A stretch of 64,000 nucleotides of DNA from Gemmatimonadota bacterium (GTDB lineage: Bacteria; Gemmatimonadota; Gemmatimonadetes; Palauibacterales; KS3-K002): positions 1-64,000 of the forward strand of contig CP070815.1 of assembly GCA_020344215.1 (NCBI GenBank), given 5' to 3'. The stretch's first letter is position 1. The number at the start of each line of letters is the position of its first letter. This document shows, piece after piece, positions 1-10,658 of the stretch. The notes beneath the pieces are model-generated. The model made no database searches. It saw only the letters and a program-made list of their open reading frames with translations, and was not told the origin of the DNA. A program made the position numbers and the translations under genes.

Positions 1-1064
1 CCCATCTGCTCGCGCAACTCCTTCGGTACCGCACCGTGGGTCATGGCGGCGGGATGGGAAATAAGGCTCTCGACGCCGCCCAGGCTCTCGGCCAGCGTGA
101 AGACGCGTGTGGCGCGACAGAACCTGTCGGCGCGCTCCTTGCTTCCCAATTCCAACGAGATCATCCCGCCGAAGCCGCTCATCTGGCGCACCGCCAGGTC
201 GTGCTGCGGGTGCGACGGCAGGCCGGCGAAAAGCACCTTCTCGACCCGCTTATCCTGCTCCAGCCACTCGGCAATGCGGCGACCGTTGCGATCGTGGACG
301 TCCATGCGGACGTGCAGCGTCTTGGTGCCGCGCAGCACCAGCCAGCAGTCCATGGGCCCGGGCACCGCGCCCGCCGACTTCTGCATGAAGCGCAGCCCTT
401 CGATGATCATGTCGTTCGATGTGAGCACGAGACCGCCCACCACGTCGCTGTGTCCGTTGAGGTACTTGGTGCTCGAGTGGACGACCGCATCGGCGCCGAG
501 GTCGAGTGGGCGCTGGAAGTAGGGGGTGGCGAAAGTGTTGTCGACCACCAACCAGGCGCCGCGCTCGTGAGCGATCTCGGCTGCCGCGGCGATGTCGGTG
601 ATATGCATGAGCGGGTTGGTCGGCGTCTCGATGAGGATCATCCGCGTGTTGTCGCGGACGGCCTCCGCGATCGCCGCAGGCTCACGCGTGTCGACGAACG
701 AGAACTCGAGTCCCAGCCGCGCCAGCACCTGGCGGAACAACCGGTCCGTTCCACCGTACACGTTGGAGCCGCAAATGATGTGATCGCCGGCGGAGCGGAG
801 CTTGGCCACCGCCTCGATCGCAGCGACGCCGGACGAGAAGGCGGCGCCGTGCCGCGCGCCTTCCAGAGCGGCGACGTTGGCCTCCAGGGCCGAGCGGGTC
901 GGGTTCGAGACGCGGGCGTACTCGTAGCCCTTGTGGACGCCGATCCCTTCCTGGGCGTAAGTCGACGTCTGGTAGATCGGCGTCATGATGGCGCCGGTCG
1001 TAGGGTCGGGCCGCTGGCCGGCATGGACGGCCCGAGTTGCGAAGCGTCGTTCGTTGTCAGCCAC
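1..1064 (-). CDS. Cys/Met metabolism PLP-dependent enzyme (cystathionine gamma-synthase/lyase family), 3' end cut off by the window
   Basis: Translation of the minus strand from a GTG at 1064 gives a start MADNERRFATRAVHAG and continues open to the window edge, about 354 codons of the roughly 380-400 usual for the family. It carries the family core: YQTSTYAQEG near the N-terminus, a substrate loop of the type EYARVSNPTR, DNTFATPYFQ, and the PLP-lysine motif SSTKYLNGHSD. Family members make or cleave cystathionine, or eliminate methanethiol from methionine, in the cytoplasm. Synthase, gamma-lyase and methionine gamma-lyase cannot be told apart safely from sequence. The gene is divergent from glmM across a 139-bp region with a perfect 17-bp palindrome. 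The C-terminus lies outside the window. Confidence 0.9.
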   Translation of the reverse strand, partial: MADNERRFATRAVHAGQRPDPTTGAIMTPIYQTSTYAQEGIGVHKGYEYARVSNPTRSALEANVAALEGARHGAAFSSGVAAIEAVAKLRSAGDHIICGSNVYGGTDRLFRQVLARLGLEFSFVDTREPAAIAEAVRDNTRMILIETPTNPLMHITDIAAAAEIAHERGAWLVVDNTFATPYFQRPLDLGADAVVHSSTKYLNGHSDVVGGLVLTSNDMIIEGLRFMQKSAGAVPGPMDCWLVLRGTKTLHVRMDVHDRNGRRIAEWLEQDKRVEKVLFAGLPSHPQHDLAVRQMSGFGGMISLELGSKERADRFCRATRVFTLAESLGGVESLISHPAAMTHGAVPKELREQM

Positions 1065-1117
1065 CGAATGCTCCGTCGATATCAGTTATCGTGTTGGCCT
1101 TGGCATGACCGGGAGTG

Positions 1118-1134
1118 GAGTAGACAGTCTACTC
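1118..1134. promoter_or_regulatory. Perfect palindrome, operator candidate
   Basis: GAGTAGACAGTCTACTC is an exact 8+1+8 dyad in the divergent region, about 54 bp upstream of the PLP-enzyme start and 70 bp upstream of glmM. The TAGAC..GTCTA core resembles sites bound by TetR-type dimers. No regulator gene adjoins it, so the cognate factor is unknown. Confidence 0.5.
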
Positions 1135-1203
1135 GCCGGGCACGGCCCCGTCCAGCGAGACCTACCTTGAGTAGCGGCCGGCCTCCGCTTAATTACACAG
1201 ACG

Positions 1204-2592
1204 ATGGACTTTCCGGGCAGCCTGATCGTCAGCGTCTCGGGCATCCGCGGCCGAGTCGGTATTGACCTGACCACGGAGCTGGTCACCGGCTTCGCGGCCG
1301 CCTTCGGGGACTACGTCCGCCGGCAGGGCTGGGGGGACCACCTGGTGGTCGCGCGCGACTCGCGGCCCAGCGGGCCGGAATTCGTCCGGGCGGCGTCCGC
1401 AGGTTTGCGGACGGCCGGCTGCCGGGTGAGCGACTTGGGGCTGGTGCCGACGCCGACGGCGCTGCTCGAGGTCCAGGACCGGGGGTTGAGCGGCGGCATA
1501 GTAGTGACGGCCAGCCACAACCCGAAGGAGTGGAACGCGCTGAAGCTGGCGAGTCCTCAGGGGGCCTTTCTCACCCCGGAACAGGGAGCGGAGTTCCTGT
1601 CCCGGCTTCGTGCGGGGGCACCACCTCACGATGCGAAGGCTGAGCCGGGTGAGGTGGCGGAGGCACCTGGTGCGGTCGACCGGCATATAGGGCGCATCCT
1701 CGGGCTCGACCTCGTCGATCCGGCGCTGATCGCCGCCCACGGCTTCAAGATCGTCCTCGACTGTGCGAGGGGCGCCGGTGGTGTGATCCTGCCGGCGCTG
1801 CTCGAGCGGCTGGGGGCGGAGGTCGTTGGCATCGAGCTGGAGCCCGACGGCCGCTTCACCCGGAACCCCGAGCCCATCCCGGCAAACTTGGGGGCGCTTT
1901 GCGAGCGGGTTCCGGCGGAGGGCGCCGATCTGGGGATGGCGGTGGATCCGGATGTGGACCGGCTGGCGCTGGTGGATGGTGCGGGTCGGGCGATCGGTGA
2001 GGACTGCACCCTGGCGCTGGCGGCACGCCTCGTCCTCTCCCATTGCAAGGGCCCGGTGGTGGCCAACCTCTCGACCAGCCAGATCGTCGCAACGGTGTGC
2101 GAGGAGGCGGGCGTTGCTTACCACCAGGCGCCCGTGGGCGAGGCGAACGTAGCGGCGGCGATGCGGGAGGTGGAGGCTGTGGTGGGTGGGGAAGGGAACG
2201 GCGGCGTGATCCTGCCCGAGCTACACCTCACGCGTGACGCGCCGCTGGCAGTGGCCCTCATCCTACAGCTCCTGGCGGAGACGGGGGCAAGTCTGGACTC
2301 GATTGTGGCGGATTATCCACAATTCGTTATCGTGAAGAACCGCTTCCCGCGGGGCCGTATCGAGCTCGACGCCCTGGCCGGTGAGCTGGAGGGTGCCTTC
2401 CCCGGCGCAGATACTGACCGCCGTGACGGGCTCCACCTCCGCTGGGCGGACCGGCAGATGTGGCTTCACTGCAGGGCTTCCGGCACGGAACCAATTTTGC
2501 GTGTTATCGCTGAGGGGCCCAGAGACAGAGAGCCTGAAGTGCGGGAACTGGTGGACGCGGCCGGGGCCATCGTGGCCCGGGCCGGAGACTAG
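1204..2592 (+). CDS. glmM: Phosphohexomutase, probably phosphoglucosamine mutase
   Basis: This is a 462-residue alpha-D-phosphohexomutase. The catalytic phosphoserine loop TASHNP has its Ser at about residue 104, the metal loop is DPDVDR in the middle, and the phosphate-binding loop RASGTEP lies near the C-terminus. The family interconverts 1- and 6-phosphates of hexoses or hexosamines. Phosphoglucosamine mutase is inferred because glmS begins 17 bp downstream, which would pair two successive steps to GlcN-1-P for peptidoglycan and lipopolysaccharide. The sequence by itself also fits phosphomannomutase or phosphoglucomutase. The ATG has no clear Shine-Dalgarno sequence. Confidence 0.85.
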   Translation: MDFPGSLIVSVSGIRGRVGIDLTTELVTGFAAAFGDYVRRQGWGDHLVVARDSRPSGPEFVRAASAGLRTAGCRVSDLGLVPTPTALLEVQDRGLSGGIVVTASHNPKEWNALKLASPQGAFLTPEQGAEFLSRLRAGAPPHDAKAEPGEVAEAPGAVDRHIGRILGLDLVDPALIAAHGFKIVLDCARGAGGVILPALLERLGAEVVGIELEPDGRFTRNPEPIPANLGALCERVPAEGADLGMAVDPDVDRLALVDGAGRAIGEDCTLALAARLVLSHCKGPVVANLSTSQIVATVCEEAGVAYHQAPVGEANVAAAMREVEAVVGGEGNGGVILPELHLTRDAPLAVALILQLLAETGASLDSIVADYPQFVIVKNRFPRGRIELDALAGELEGAFPGADTDRRDGLHLRWADRQMWLHCRASGTEPILRVIAEGPRDREPEVRELVDAAGAIVARAGD

Positions 2593-2609
2593 GGAACGCG
2601 GACGCATAG

Positions 2610-4437
<1,828 letters not shown>

Positions 4438-4439
<2 letters not shown>

Positions 4440-4490
4440 TCGGTGGTCGGTGATCGGTGGTCGGCAATCAGTAATCAGTGATCAGTGGCC
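4438..4490. repeat. Degenerate tandem GATCGGTG / ATCAGTG repeats
   Basis: The 141-bp gap between glmS and dtd opens with about seven imperfect copies of a 7-8 bp unit (GATCGGTGGTCG changing to ATCAGTAATCAGTG). The same unit recurs in inverse orientation at 20773-20805 and as a trace near 57190, so it is a dispersed intergenic repeat of this genome. Confidence 0.7.
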
Positions 4491-4580
4491 TCGGTCTGCG
4501 GTGCGCGAACCCGCGACGCTTTAGCCCGAACGACCACGCCAGTTGCGCAGCGCCCACCATCGCACCCAACTTGACCCCCC

Positions 4581-5021
4581 ATGCGCGTCGTTCTCCAACG
4601 TGTCGCTCGCGCCGAGGTGCGCGTCGGGGGCGAGTCGGTTGGCTCGATCGGCAAGGGGTACCTGCTGCTCGCCGGGTTCAAGCACGGCGACGGCGAGGAA
4701 CAGCTCCGTTGGATGGTCGAGAAGGTGCGTGGCCTCCGCTTGTTCCCCGACAGCGAAGGGAAGATGAACCTGCCGATCGACGAGGTCGCCGGCGAGCTGC
4801 TGGTGGTCTCGCAGTTCACGTTGTACGCTGACGTGCGCAAGGGGCGGCGGCCCTCCTTCGTCGGTGCCGCAGAGCCGGAAGAGGCGGAGCGGCTCTACGA
4901 GCGCTTCGTCGAGCTGCTACGCCAGGGAGCGATCCCGGTGGCCACGGGATCTTTCGGTGCCATGATGGAGGTCGATCTGGTGAACCAGGGGCCCGTGACA
5001 CTGATCATCGAAAGGGACTAG
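4581..5021 (+). CDS. dtd: D-aminoacyl-tRNA deacylase
   Basis: The 146-residue protein is collinear with Dtd. It starts [13 protein letters not shown], carries the conserved [17 protein letters not shown] block at about residues 78-94, and ends with the [10 protein letters not shown] loop corresponding to the conserved Gly-Pro recognition motif. It frees D-amino acids, and glycine mischarged on tRNA-Ala, and so acts as a cytoplasmic proofreading enzyme. It is separated from glmS by a repeat-bearing gap and ends 4 bp before the next gene. Confidence 0.95.
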   Translation: MRVVLQRVARAEVRVGGESVGSIGKGYLLLAGFKHGDGEEQLRWMVEKVRGLRLFPDSEGKMNLPIDEVAGELLVVSQFTLYADVRKGRRPSFVGAAEPEEAERLYERFVELLRQGAIPVATGSFGAMMEVDLVNQGPVTLIIERD

Positions 5022-5025
5022 AACG

Positions 5026-6294
5026 GTGAGATCATCGTCATCAACATCGACGCTTGCCCTCTGCTTGACCGCCGTTGCCTTGACCGTCACCACGAAGTCC
5101 GCGGATGCACAGGTGTCCTGGGACCCGAACGCCGTCTTGTACGAAGGTCCGTCCAGCTGGCAACAGGCGGCGGTGGCCGCACTCAACCGCCACCTGCCCA
5201 CCGACTCTGGTTACTTCGTGCTGGGACCCATTGACCGAACGGCCGACTTGCCCGACACCACCGATCTCGTTCGCACCACGCTGCGGATCATCGCGCCCGA
5301 TCCCAGAGGCTCTAGTAGGGTGACCCGGCGGCTCTGGCTGCCAACGGGCGGCGTGGCGCTGGAGGAGCTGCAGCCGTCGGACACTTTACCCCACGACCTG
5401 CCGCCCGGTTATCTCGGCCGCTTCCTCAAGGGGACGATAGTCGGCGAAAGCGTTCTGATTCAGGTCTTCACCGTTCGGGAGTTTCGCTGGCTGCTCTGGG
5501 CGCAGCGCGCCCAGGTCGCCGGCATTACCGAGGTGGTCAACGGCCCGGTGGCGCGCTACAGCGCGGCTGTGGCCGGTTACCTGGCTGCCGTGGACAGCGG
5601 GCTCCCGACGTCCGGACCGCCGCGGGCGGTCGAGTACGGGCTCGATCCCACCTACGAGCTTTACGATCTGCCGCCTGAGCCGGTGGTGCGTGATCGGCAG
5701 GGATACCTGCGCCTTCTGGATGAGAACCGGGCGTTCACGCTCGGCGACGCGCTACGCGACGTCTACGGCTTCGTGCCCGGGCCGGATCTCATCGGCTGGG
5801 TCGAGGAGCAGGCGGACCCGGTGCTCTTCACCAACAAGGACGGCGAAGCCGCGCTCCAGCAGCGCTACCGCGAATACGAGCAGTCGGATGGCCACTGGAT
5901 CGGCTACCCCGTGCTCACGGCGCAGTCGCTCTCGCGCCTGCGTCCGGGCCGCTACATCTATGTGGCCGATCGCTATGGCGTGATCCGCGTGGCGCGCACG
6001 TCGATGCCGGGCTTCGACACCAGCGGCGCTGCGATCACGCACGCGCTCCTCGCCCACGGCGAGCCGCTGCGAGCGGCAGGCGAGATGGTGTTGGCCAGCG
6101 ACCCGGGCGAGCCCTTGCGGGTCGCGGAGCTGAACGTCCACTCAGAGGAGTACTTCTTCAGCAACCGGTCGCTCACGCTCTACGACGATGTGGAGCAGCG
6201 CTCTGATCGCTACGTCGCCGCCATCGGCCACGTGCTGAAGGGGCTGGAGCTGGCACGGCTGCCGCGCGACGACGTGCTCATCCGCAAGTTCTGA
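5026..6294 (+). CDS. Secreted protein of unknown function
   Basis: The protein has 422 residues with a GTG start 4 bp after dtd. Residues 1-29 form a signal peptide: positively charged and Ser-rich start, hydrophobic LALCLTAVALTV, then a cleavage-like SADAQ. The mature part has no membrane segment and no motif that I recognise. It alternates acidic, Tyr-rich and Pro-rich stretches (for example PTYELYDLPPEPVV and RPGRYIYVADRYGVIR) and ends in IRKF. It is likely periplasmic or outer-membrane-attached. Coupling to dtd suggests only shared transcription. I do not assign a function. Confidence 0.75.
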   Translation: MRSSSSTSTLALCLTAVALTVTTKSADAQVSWDPNAVLYEGPSSWQQAAVAALNRHLPTDSGYFVLGPIDRTADLPDTTDLVRTTLRIIAPDPRGSSRVTRRLWLPTGGVALEELQPSDTLPHDLPPGYLGRFLKGTIVGESVLIQVFTVREFRWLLWAQRAQVAGITEVVNGPVARYSAAVAGYLAAVDSGLPTSGPPRAVEYGLDPTYELYDLPPEPVVRDRQGYLRLLDENRAFTLGDALRDVYGFVPGPDLIGWVEEQADPVLFTNKDGEAALQQRYREYEQSDGHWIGYPVLTAQSLSRLRPGRYIYVADRYGVIRVARTSMPGFDTSGAAITHALLAHGEPLRAAGEMVLASDPGEPLRVAELNVHSEEYFFSNRSLTLYDDVEQRSDRYVAAIGHVLKGLELARLPRDDVLIRKF

Positions 6295-6339
6295 GCGGCC
6301 CCTTCGGGTCTCGGCCGCCACGCACAGAGCCGAAGAGGA

Positions 6340-6858
6340 ATGGGGTCCGACAGAGGGCGGCGCAGGCCGCAGCTGCTCGAGTGGGTTGCCGGCTTGTCGA
6401 CCGTGGCGCTCCTCGTCGCCGACTTGTTCGTGGAGCGTGGCACGAATGACGCTCTGCGCGCCATAGGTGTGGTTGCCCTTCTCCTCGCTCCCGTTTTCTT
6501 CGTACCGCCGTTCTTTCTCCTCAAGAAGCACGGGCGGGTCGAGGAAGGTCGGAGCTTCGTCTACACGACCGGCGTTGTCGATCGCGGCGTCTACGGCATT
6601 GTGAGGCACCCGCAGTACCTCGGCTACATCCTGCTGGCCCTCGGCTTCGCCCTACGCACGCAGAACATCGTCACATGGGCTCTCGGAGCCGTGGCCGTCG
6701 CCTTCTTTTACCTCCATGCGCTCACGGAAGAGCGTTTCTGTGCGGGGCAGCTCGGCTCCGAATACGCGGCGTACATGAGCCGGGTGCCGAGGTTCAACTT
6801 CATTCTCGGACTTTTCATCTATCTGAGGAGTAAGATTCGGAGCACGCCGGACGGCTAG
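6340..6858 (+). CDS. Isoprenylcysteine carboxyl methyltransferase / phospholipid methyltransferase-like membrane protein
   Basis: The 172-residue protein has four to five hydrophobic segments. The C-terminal half carries the family signature: GVYGIVRHPQYLG, then a hydrophobic segment, then EERFCAGQLGSEYAAYMSRVPRF, equivalent to the RHPxY...E...EY..Y motif that binds S-adenosylmethionine in ICMT and PEMT proteins. It should be an inner-membrane methyltransferase acting on a lipid or lipophilic substrate, which cannot be named. The ATG follows an AGAGGA ribosome binding site. Confidence 0.8.
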   Translation: MGSDRGRRRPQLLEWVAGLSTVALLVADLFVERGTNDALRAIGVVALLLAPVFFVPPFFLLKKHGRVEEGRSFVYTTGVVDRGVYGIVRHPQYLGYILLALGFALRTQNIVTWALGAVAVAFFYLHALTEERFCAGQLGSEYAAYMSRVPRFNFILGLFIYLRSKIRSTPDG

Positions 6859-6882
6859 GGCACGCCGACCGCACCCGCACGT

Positions 6883-7719
6883 TCACGGTGAATCGTTAGG
6901 GGCACGGTAGATGTAGTTCGGGCACACGTAGGCCACCTGGAAGCCGAATCTGAGCTGGTTGCGGAACGACGGCGCCGGCTTCTCCGGCGTGTCTTCCGCC
7001 GTCTCGACCACGAGACCATCGCAACCCAGCTCTGCGGCATCGCGGACCCGGCGCGCCAGTAGCGCGCTCTGGGCGCCGCGCCCCCGATACTCCGGCCGCG
7101 TGGTCGCGAAATCGATCCAGGCGTATCCATCACGAATGAATAGCGCTCCCGTAGCCGCAGGCGACGCGCCGTCGAACGCCATGTAGTGGCGCCAGCCGTC
7201 GCGCCCGATCAGGTCGGCGACCCAGCCCGCCGCCGGCTCCGGCCAATCGAAGCAGCTGGCGACGATCCGCCCGAAGGCTGGCGCCTCCCCCTCGTCGATC
7301 CGGCGGATTGTCAGATCGGTGGACACCTGCGGCGGCGCTGACGTGTCCCTGTAGAGCTTCACCCAGTTGTTGTAGTGCTCGAACCCGCGAGCGACGAGCA
7401 ACGTGCCGATATCCGCAGGCTGGGCCAGCGGGCTCACCGGGACGAAGAAGCGAGGAACGTGTTCGCCAGCGAAGAGATCGAGCAGCCTATCGATGCTGGC
7501 CTCGGAAGCGGGTCGCTCCATGCCGAGCCCGATCACCCGGTTGAGCCCTAAGACGTCGGCGGCCGCAGCGCGAACGGCGAGTGTGCCGGCCTCCTCGGCG
7601 ACGCCGAGGCCGCAGGCGGAGGCGGAGGTGGGCGTTGCAGCCCTGTAGAAATCGCCCCACGCGGCGATCTCAGCCCTCTCCAGACGCTCCAACAGTGTCT
7701 TATCGCTGTGTCTGATCAC
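6883..7719 (-). CDS. GNAT-family N-acetyltransferase
   Basis: The protein has 278 residues from a GTG start and converges on the membrane methyltransferase gene. Residues 1 to about 140 look like a degenerate first acetyltransferase-like half. The second half has a clear GNAT fold with the acetyl-CoA loop TRPEYRGRGAQSALLARRV at about residues 208-226, followed by a conserved Asn/Glu-rich strand and GFQVAYVCPNYIY. This two-module layout is common in GNAT proteins. The substrate is unknown. The gene is divergent from maf across 169 bp that holds no other gene. Confidence 0.85.
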   Translation of the reverse strand: MIRHSDKTLLERLERAEIAAWGDFYRAATPTSASACGLGVAEEAGTLAVRAAAADVLGLNRVIGLGMERPASEASIDRLLDLFAGEHVPRFFVPVSPLAQPADIGTLLVARGFEHYNNWVKLYRDTSAPPQVSTDLTIRRIDEGEAPAFGRIVASCFDWPEPAAGWVADLIGRDGWRHYMAFDGASPAATGALFIRDGYAWIDFATTRPEYRGRGAQSALLARRVRDAAELGCDGLVVETAEDTPEKPAPSFRNQLRFGFQVAYVCPNYIYRAPNDSP

Positions 7720-7888
7720 GGCTCACCTCGCTGTCCTCGGTCCATCTCTCGGCCGCCGGGGCCTTCCATCAGATGATGCGCGAAAACACGGGATGATGGG
7801 ACAGGCGCTCCCCGCGGCCGCCGTCGGGCTTGTGCTTCGGTGCCTGATCGGCGCAGGTTAAACGCCGCTCAGTGTAGGGGGATTGCCA

Positions 7889-8482
7889 GTGGACGCTCCG
7901 AGATTGATACTGGCCTCGAAGTCGCCGCGCCGCGCCGAGCTGCTTACTCGGCTCGGCCTGGACTTCGTCGTGCGGGTCGCCGAGGTCGATGAGTCGCTGC
8001 CGCCCGGGGAAGAGCCGGCCGCGGCGGCGCAGCGGCTGGCGCGCCTCAAGGCGGAGTACGCTCGTGCGGCTGGCGCCCTGGCGATCGGCTGTGACACGCT
8101 GGTCGTGGATAGCGGTGAGATCCTTGGGAAGCCGACCACACGTGAGGAGGCGGTGGAGATGGTGCGGCGTCTGCAAGGCGACGAGCATGTGGTCTACACC
8201 GGTGTCGCGCTGGCGACGCCCGAGCGCGTGGAGAGCGCCGTGGAGGGCACGCGCGTCTGGTTTCGCTCGCTTGATGCCAAAGAGTGCGAAGAATACGTTG
8301 CGACTGGCGAGCCTATGGACAAAGCGGGCGCCTACGGCATTCAGGGCTTCGGCGCGGCAATCGTGGAGCGCGTTGACGGGGACTTCTTTACGGTCATGGG
8401 GCTCCCCGTGGCGCGGCTCCTAGAGCTCTTCCGCCGTTTCGGCTGGCGATACGCTTTCGGGCACGGTCTCGTGCCTTTCTGA
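7889..8482 (+). CDS. maf: Maf-family nucleoside triphosphate pyrophosphatase
   Basis: The protein starts close to the hallmark LILASKSPRRAELL and contains VDESLPPGEEP, GCDTLVVDSGEILGKP and DKAGAYGIQGFGAAIVERVDGDFFTVMGLP, all typical of Maf. These enzymes hydrolyse non-canonical or methylated NTPs, or dTTP/UTP, to the monophosphate. I place the start at GTG 7889 because the AGGGGGA sequence upstream has normal spacing to it; a TTG at 7883 is also in frame. The product is about 197 residues, the usual size. Confidence 0.92.
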   Translation: MDAPRLILASKSPRRAELLTRLGLDFVVRVAEVDESLPPGEEPAAAAQRLARLKAEYARAAGALAIGCDTLVVDSGEILGKPTTREEAVEMVRRLQGDEHVVYTGVALATPERVESAVEGTRVWFRSLDAKECEEYVATGEPMDKAGAYGIQGFGAAIVERVDGDFFTVMGLPVARLLELFRRFGWRYAFGHGLVPF

Positions 8483-8600
8483 GTTCGACGAAACGCGGAC
8501 GGCGGCAGGTGAGCCTGGCGACGGCCTCACTCTGCAAGAGATTCAAGCAGTCGCCGCGGAGCTGGGGCTGGACCCGGCAAGCGTCGAGCGGGCGGCCGCT

Positions 8601-9128
8601 TTGCTACCGGCCGCCGGCGAAGGAACGCTGGTACGGGTGTTCGGTGGACCGAGCCTGTATCAGATGGAACACACAGCGACGGGCGAGATCTCGAGAGACG
8701 GCCTTACTCGAGTGGTGGATGCGATCCGCCGGGTCACGGGCCACCAGGGCAAGGTGAGCGAGGTGCTCGGCTCGCTGGAGTGGCAGACGGTGGGAGAGAC
8801 CAGTCAGATCCACGTGACCGTGACTCCCCGTGAGGGGCAGACGGCTGTCAGGGTGCTGGCCAACCGCGGGCCGACGGGCGCACTCCTCTATTTCTTGTTG
8901 GGCGTGGCCGGGTTAATCAGCATGGGGGTCATCGGGGCGATCATCCAACCGACCACCGTCGTCGGGATCGCCTCGCTGGTCGCTGGCTGCCTGGGCGGAT
9001 CGTTCCTCACCTCGCGAACGATCTTCAAGAGTACGACGACGCGCTTCCGTTCCAAGCTCCGAGATCTCGTAAGCGCCACCACCAGGGCGGTCGACGAAAC
9101 CCTGGAGCTCGAGAGTGGCGGTGGCTGA
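8601..9128 (+). CDS. Two-TM membrane protein with coding signal upstream of the first normal start codon
   Basis: From TTG 8601 the protein has 175 residues. It has a soluble N-terminal part, then two hydrophobic segments at about residues 97-115 and 122-140 (LLYFLLGVAGLISMGVIGAI and VVGIASLVAGCLGG), then a basic/acidic tail. The same frame is open back to 8424 and reads GDGLTLQEIQAVAAELGLD before 8601, which is typical coding sequence. The true N-terminus is therefore probably longer, possibly from CTG 8532 or earlier. The function is unknown. It overlaps mtnA by 14 bp. Confidence 0.65.
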   Translation: MLPAAGEGTLVRVFGGPSLYQMEHTATGEISRDGLTRVVDAIRRVTGHQGKVSEVLGSLEWQTVGETSQIHVTVTPREGQTAVRVLANRGPTGALLYFLLGVAGLISMGVIGAIIQPTTVVGIASLVAGCLGGSFLTSRTIFKSTTTRFRSKLRDLVSATTRAVDETLELESGGG

Positions 9129-10179
9129 ACTTTGGAGTAAGTCGATCGACATCCCTCGCGCGGTCCGCTGGCACGATGATGCGGTGCGCATCATCGATCA
9201 GACCTTGCTCCCTGCCGAGTACAAAGAGGTCGATCTTGTGGAGGTCGACGAACTGATCGAAGCGATCCGCAGCCTGCGGGTCCGCGGCGCGCCGGCCATT
9301 GGGATCGCCGGGGCGATGGGGCTGGTGACGTCGCTCAAGAAGCAGGTCGAGGGCTCGGGGTCGGAGTTCCGGGCGCGTCTGGCGGACCACGCGGAGCGGG
9401 TCCGGCTGGCGCGACCCACCGGGGCGAACCTGGCCTGGGCGGTGAACCGGCTCCTGGCGGTCGCCGACCAGATGGCAGAAGCGAGCAACTCCGACCTGTG
9501 GGAGGCGATGCGCCGGGAGGCGACGGCGATCCTCGAGGAGGACCGCGAGATGTGTCGGCGAATCGGCGAGCACGGTCTGGCGCTGCTGCACGACGAGTCG
9601 ACGGTACTCACCCACTGTAACGCCGGCGCGCTGGCGACCGCTGGCATAGGCACCGCGCTGGCGCCGATCTACTTGGCCGCGGAGCGGGGGATGAAAGTCC
9701 GCGTGCTATCGACCGAGACGCGTCCGCTCCTGCAGGGTAGCCGACTGACAGCTTGGGAGCTGAGCCGGGCCGGTGTGGACGTGACGGTGCTCACCGACAG
9801 CGCGGCGGCGGCGGCGATGGCAAGGTTGGCCGTCGACCTGGTGATCGTGGGGGCCGATCGGATCGTTGCGAACGGGGATGTCGCGAACAAGATCGGGACC
9901 TACGGCCTGGCGGTCGCCGCGCGGCACCACGGTATTCCGTTCTATGTCGCCGCGCCCTCGAGCACCTTCGACTTCACACGCGCCAGCGGCGACGAGATTC
10001 CCATCGAGGATAGGGACGGGGATGAAGTGCGTCGTGGCTTCGGTCGGCAAACGGCGCCCGATGACGTGCCGGTCTTCGGCGCGGCGTTCGATGTGACGCC
10101 TGCGAAGCTGGTGGCAGGTATCATCACGGAGCGGGGAATCTTCGTGCCGGGCGAGTTCGCCGAGTTGAGGCAGGCGTGA
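9115..10179 (+). CDS. mtnA: S-methyl-5-thioribose-1-phosphate isomerase
   Basis: The 354-residue protein carries MtnA/eIF2B-like motifs: RVRGAPAIGIAGAMGL near the N-terminus, HCNAGALATAGIGTAL with the catalytic Cys around residue 170, LSTETRPLLQGSRLTAWEL, and VIVGADRIVANGDVANKIGTY with the catalytic Asp. It isomerises the aldose MTR-1-P to the ketose in methionine salvage. No other mtn gene lies nearby. The start is GTG 9115, inside the end of the preceding gene; GTG 9121 is an alternative. Confidence 0.95.
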   Translation: MAVAELWSKSIDIPRAVRWHDDAVRIIDQTLLPAEYKEVDLVEVDELIEAIRSLRVRGAPAIGIAGAMGLVTSLKKQVEGSGSEFRARLADHAERVRLARPTGANLAWAVNRLLAVADQMAEASNSDLWEAMRREATAILEEDREMCRRIGEHGLALLHDESTVLTHCNAGALATAGIGTALAPIYLAAERGMKVRVLSTETRPLLQGSRLTAWELSRAGVDVTVLTDSAAAAAMARLAVDLVIVGADRIVANGDVANKIGTYGLAVAARHHGIPFYVAAPSSTFDFTRASGDEIPIEDRDGDEVRRGFGRQTAPDDVPVFGAAFDVTPAKLVAGIITERGIFVPGEFAELRQA

Positions 10180-10240
10180 GCTCGGCGATGATCACGATCA
10201 CGATGACGACGAGGAGGGGGAGGGGAAGGGGAGCTGGAGG

Positions 10241-10651
10241 ATGAAGAGTTACCGGGCGAAGCGGTCGACGTTGGTGTTCACGCTCGGGTTTTTGGGCCTG
10301 TTGACCGCGTTGACGGTATTCGGCGTGTTCTATGCGGAGCCGCAGCTCTTCTTCGTCGCCTTTCTTCTTGTGCTCGCCTGGCGGTGGCGCCAGATCCTCA
10401 AGACGCCGGTGGAGGTTCGCGTGAGAGACGATGGAGCCATCGAGTTTCGCGGCATTATCGGGGGGACGGTGTTGAGCGTGGACCAGATCAGGCGGGTCGT
10501 TCGGGTTGGGCGCGGCTACTGGCTTGAGCATGCTGACGGGTCGCTCAACCTTTATGGGAATATGGAGGGGATCGAGGAATTCCTGGCGGAGCTGCGTGCG
10601 GTCAATCCGGAGCTGGAGGTCAAGCCTTTCACCTGGGGTCAGAAGAATTGA
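10241..10651 (+). CDS. Small membrane protein with cytoplasmic PH-like tail, unknown
   Basis: The protein has 136 residues, with two adjacent hydrophobic segments at about residues 11-30 and 34-48 (FTLGFLGLLTALTVFGVFY and FFVAFLLVLAW). A soluble beta-rich tail follows (VEVRVRDDGAIEFRG, VLSVDQIRRVVRVGRGYWLEH, LNLYGNMEGIEEFLAEL). The arrangement resembles small membrane-anchored PH-like domain proteins, but I do not recognise a named family. It ends 7 bp before glpK and may be co-transcribed with it. Confidence 0.7.
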   Translation: MKSYRAKRSTLVFTLGFLGLLTALTVFGVFYAEPQLFFVAFLLVLAWRWRQILKTPVEVRVRDDGAIEFRGIIGGTVLSVDQIRRVVRVGRGYWLEHADGSLNLYGNMEGIEEFLAELRAVNPELEVKPFTWGQKN

Positions 10652-10658
10652 GGGCGCT

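Noticed and set aside
36-1265. Long plus-strand frame of 409 codons
   Set aside because: It is the shadow of the minus-strand PLP enzyme, whose motifs are unmistakable.
2592-2609. glmS ribozyme upstream of glmS
   Set aside because: Only 17 bp separate glmM and glmS, far too short for the ribozyme.
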